From: Deferribacteraceae bacterium UBA1873
GTDB lineage: Bacteria; Chrysiogenota; Deferribacteres; Deferribacterales; Flexistipitaceae
DNA: 23,683 nucleotides
Assembly (NCBI GenBank): GCA_002338145.1
Contig: DDHP01000015.1
Coordinates: 25,288-48,970, forward strand
Direction: 5' to 3'
Position 1 is the first letter of the stretch. Every line of letters starts with the position of its first letter. Under the pieces are notes generated by a model, which was given only the letters and a program-made list of their open reading frames with translations, was not told where the DNA came from and searched no databases. The position numbers and the translations under genes are program-made. Positions 23,607 through 23,683 of the stretch are shown here, piece after piece.

Positions 23607-23672
23607 GTCATCCCGTAGCATTCGCATGAAGGCGAATAAATTTACCGCAGGTAACCACTTGTTTCGGGATCT
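23607..23672. repeat. Cloverleaf-like nested inverted repeat
   Basis: Three stems lie one inside another: an outer ATCCCG (23610-23615) paired with CGGGAT (23665-23670), enclosing ATTCGC-ATGAAG-GCGAAT (23620-23637) and TTACC-GCA-GGTAA (23642-23654). The outer flanks GTCATCCCG and CTTGTTTCGGGATCT look like the two ends of a widespread short bacterial palindrome, here opened by an insert of roughly 40 bases that itself contains the two inner hairpins. The element lies near the window edge, so its genomic context to the right is unseen. Confidence 0.6.
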
Positions 23673-23683
23673 ATGAATATCAA

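Noticed and set aside
23369..23627. Short open frames of 60-76 codons on both strands at the right edge
   Set aside because: They run through the palindromic repeats on both strands at once, lack ribosome-binding sites, and their sequences mirror each other because the DNA is an inverted repeat.
1..23683. CRISPR array, transposase, phage, toxin-antitoxin or restriction genes
   Set aside because: Looked for on both strands; no array of spaced direct repeats and no protein motif of these classes was seen. The repeats at the right edge are palindromic and irregularly spaced, unlike CRISPR.

Overview
The window is AT-rich, densely coded bacterial DNA from a Gram-negative (two-membrane) organism. 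The outer-membrane assembly genes (a BamA/TamA-type barrel protein and a TamB-type AsmA-like protein) show the second membrane. MqnC indicates that menaquinone is made by the futalosine route. The gene set (MqnC, a FapA-type protein, an acyl-CoA ligase with two crotonases) and base composition would fit a Deferribacterota-like anaerobe. That placement is inference from general resemblance and has not been tested by a database search.

Layout. Positions 1-8304 are all on the plus strand: the 3' end of a sodium/calcium-exchanger-type membrane protein, a short-form SppA signal peptide peptidase, a ComM/YifB AAA+ protein, pyruvate kinase behind its own promoter, then a second promoter and a compact cluster (two crotonase-fold proteins, a medium-chain-type acyl-CoA ligase, and an unidentified GNAT-like protein whose 5' end has no standard start codon). 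Positions 8345-9065 hold a minus-strand typical 2-Cys peroxiredoxin unit with an intrinsic terminator, a TTGACA/TAGAAT promoter and a near-perfect PerR-type box over the -10 region. Positions 9125-23259 are a minus-strand train of seven genes in which every neighbouring pair overlaps: mqnC, a soluble GAF histidine kinase, fapA-like, uvrA, a TPR-AMIN-amidase, tamB-like and bamA/tamA-like. A candidate promoter lies upstream of mqnC. The last ~280 bases, from 23405 to the right edge, carry no credible gene but do carry two kinds of palindromic repeat, one of them a three-armed cloverleaf-like structure in which an insert seems to split a common bacterial palindrome.

How the genes may work together. 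The distal half of the train is an envelope module: a periplasmic amidase that cuts septal peptidoglycan, a TamB-like bridge between the membranes and an Omp85 barrel. The proximal half mixes quinone synthesis, signalling, a FapA-type protein and DNA repair. The 4358-8304 cluster looks like activation and beta-oxidation-type processing of an organic acid whose identity the sequence does not reveal. Non-ATG starts are common here (three GTG, four TTG and possibly one ATT among 14 genes with a visible 5' end), and most are supported by well-placed Shine-Dalgarno sequences.

No CRISPR array, transposase, rRNA or tRNA was seen. I found no clearly undescribed system. The observations most worth following are the PerR-type control of the peroxiredoxin, the nested repeats at the right edge, the start of the gene at 7513, and the crotonase pair with one member lacking both catalytic glutamates.
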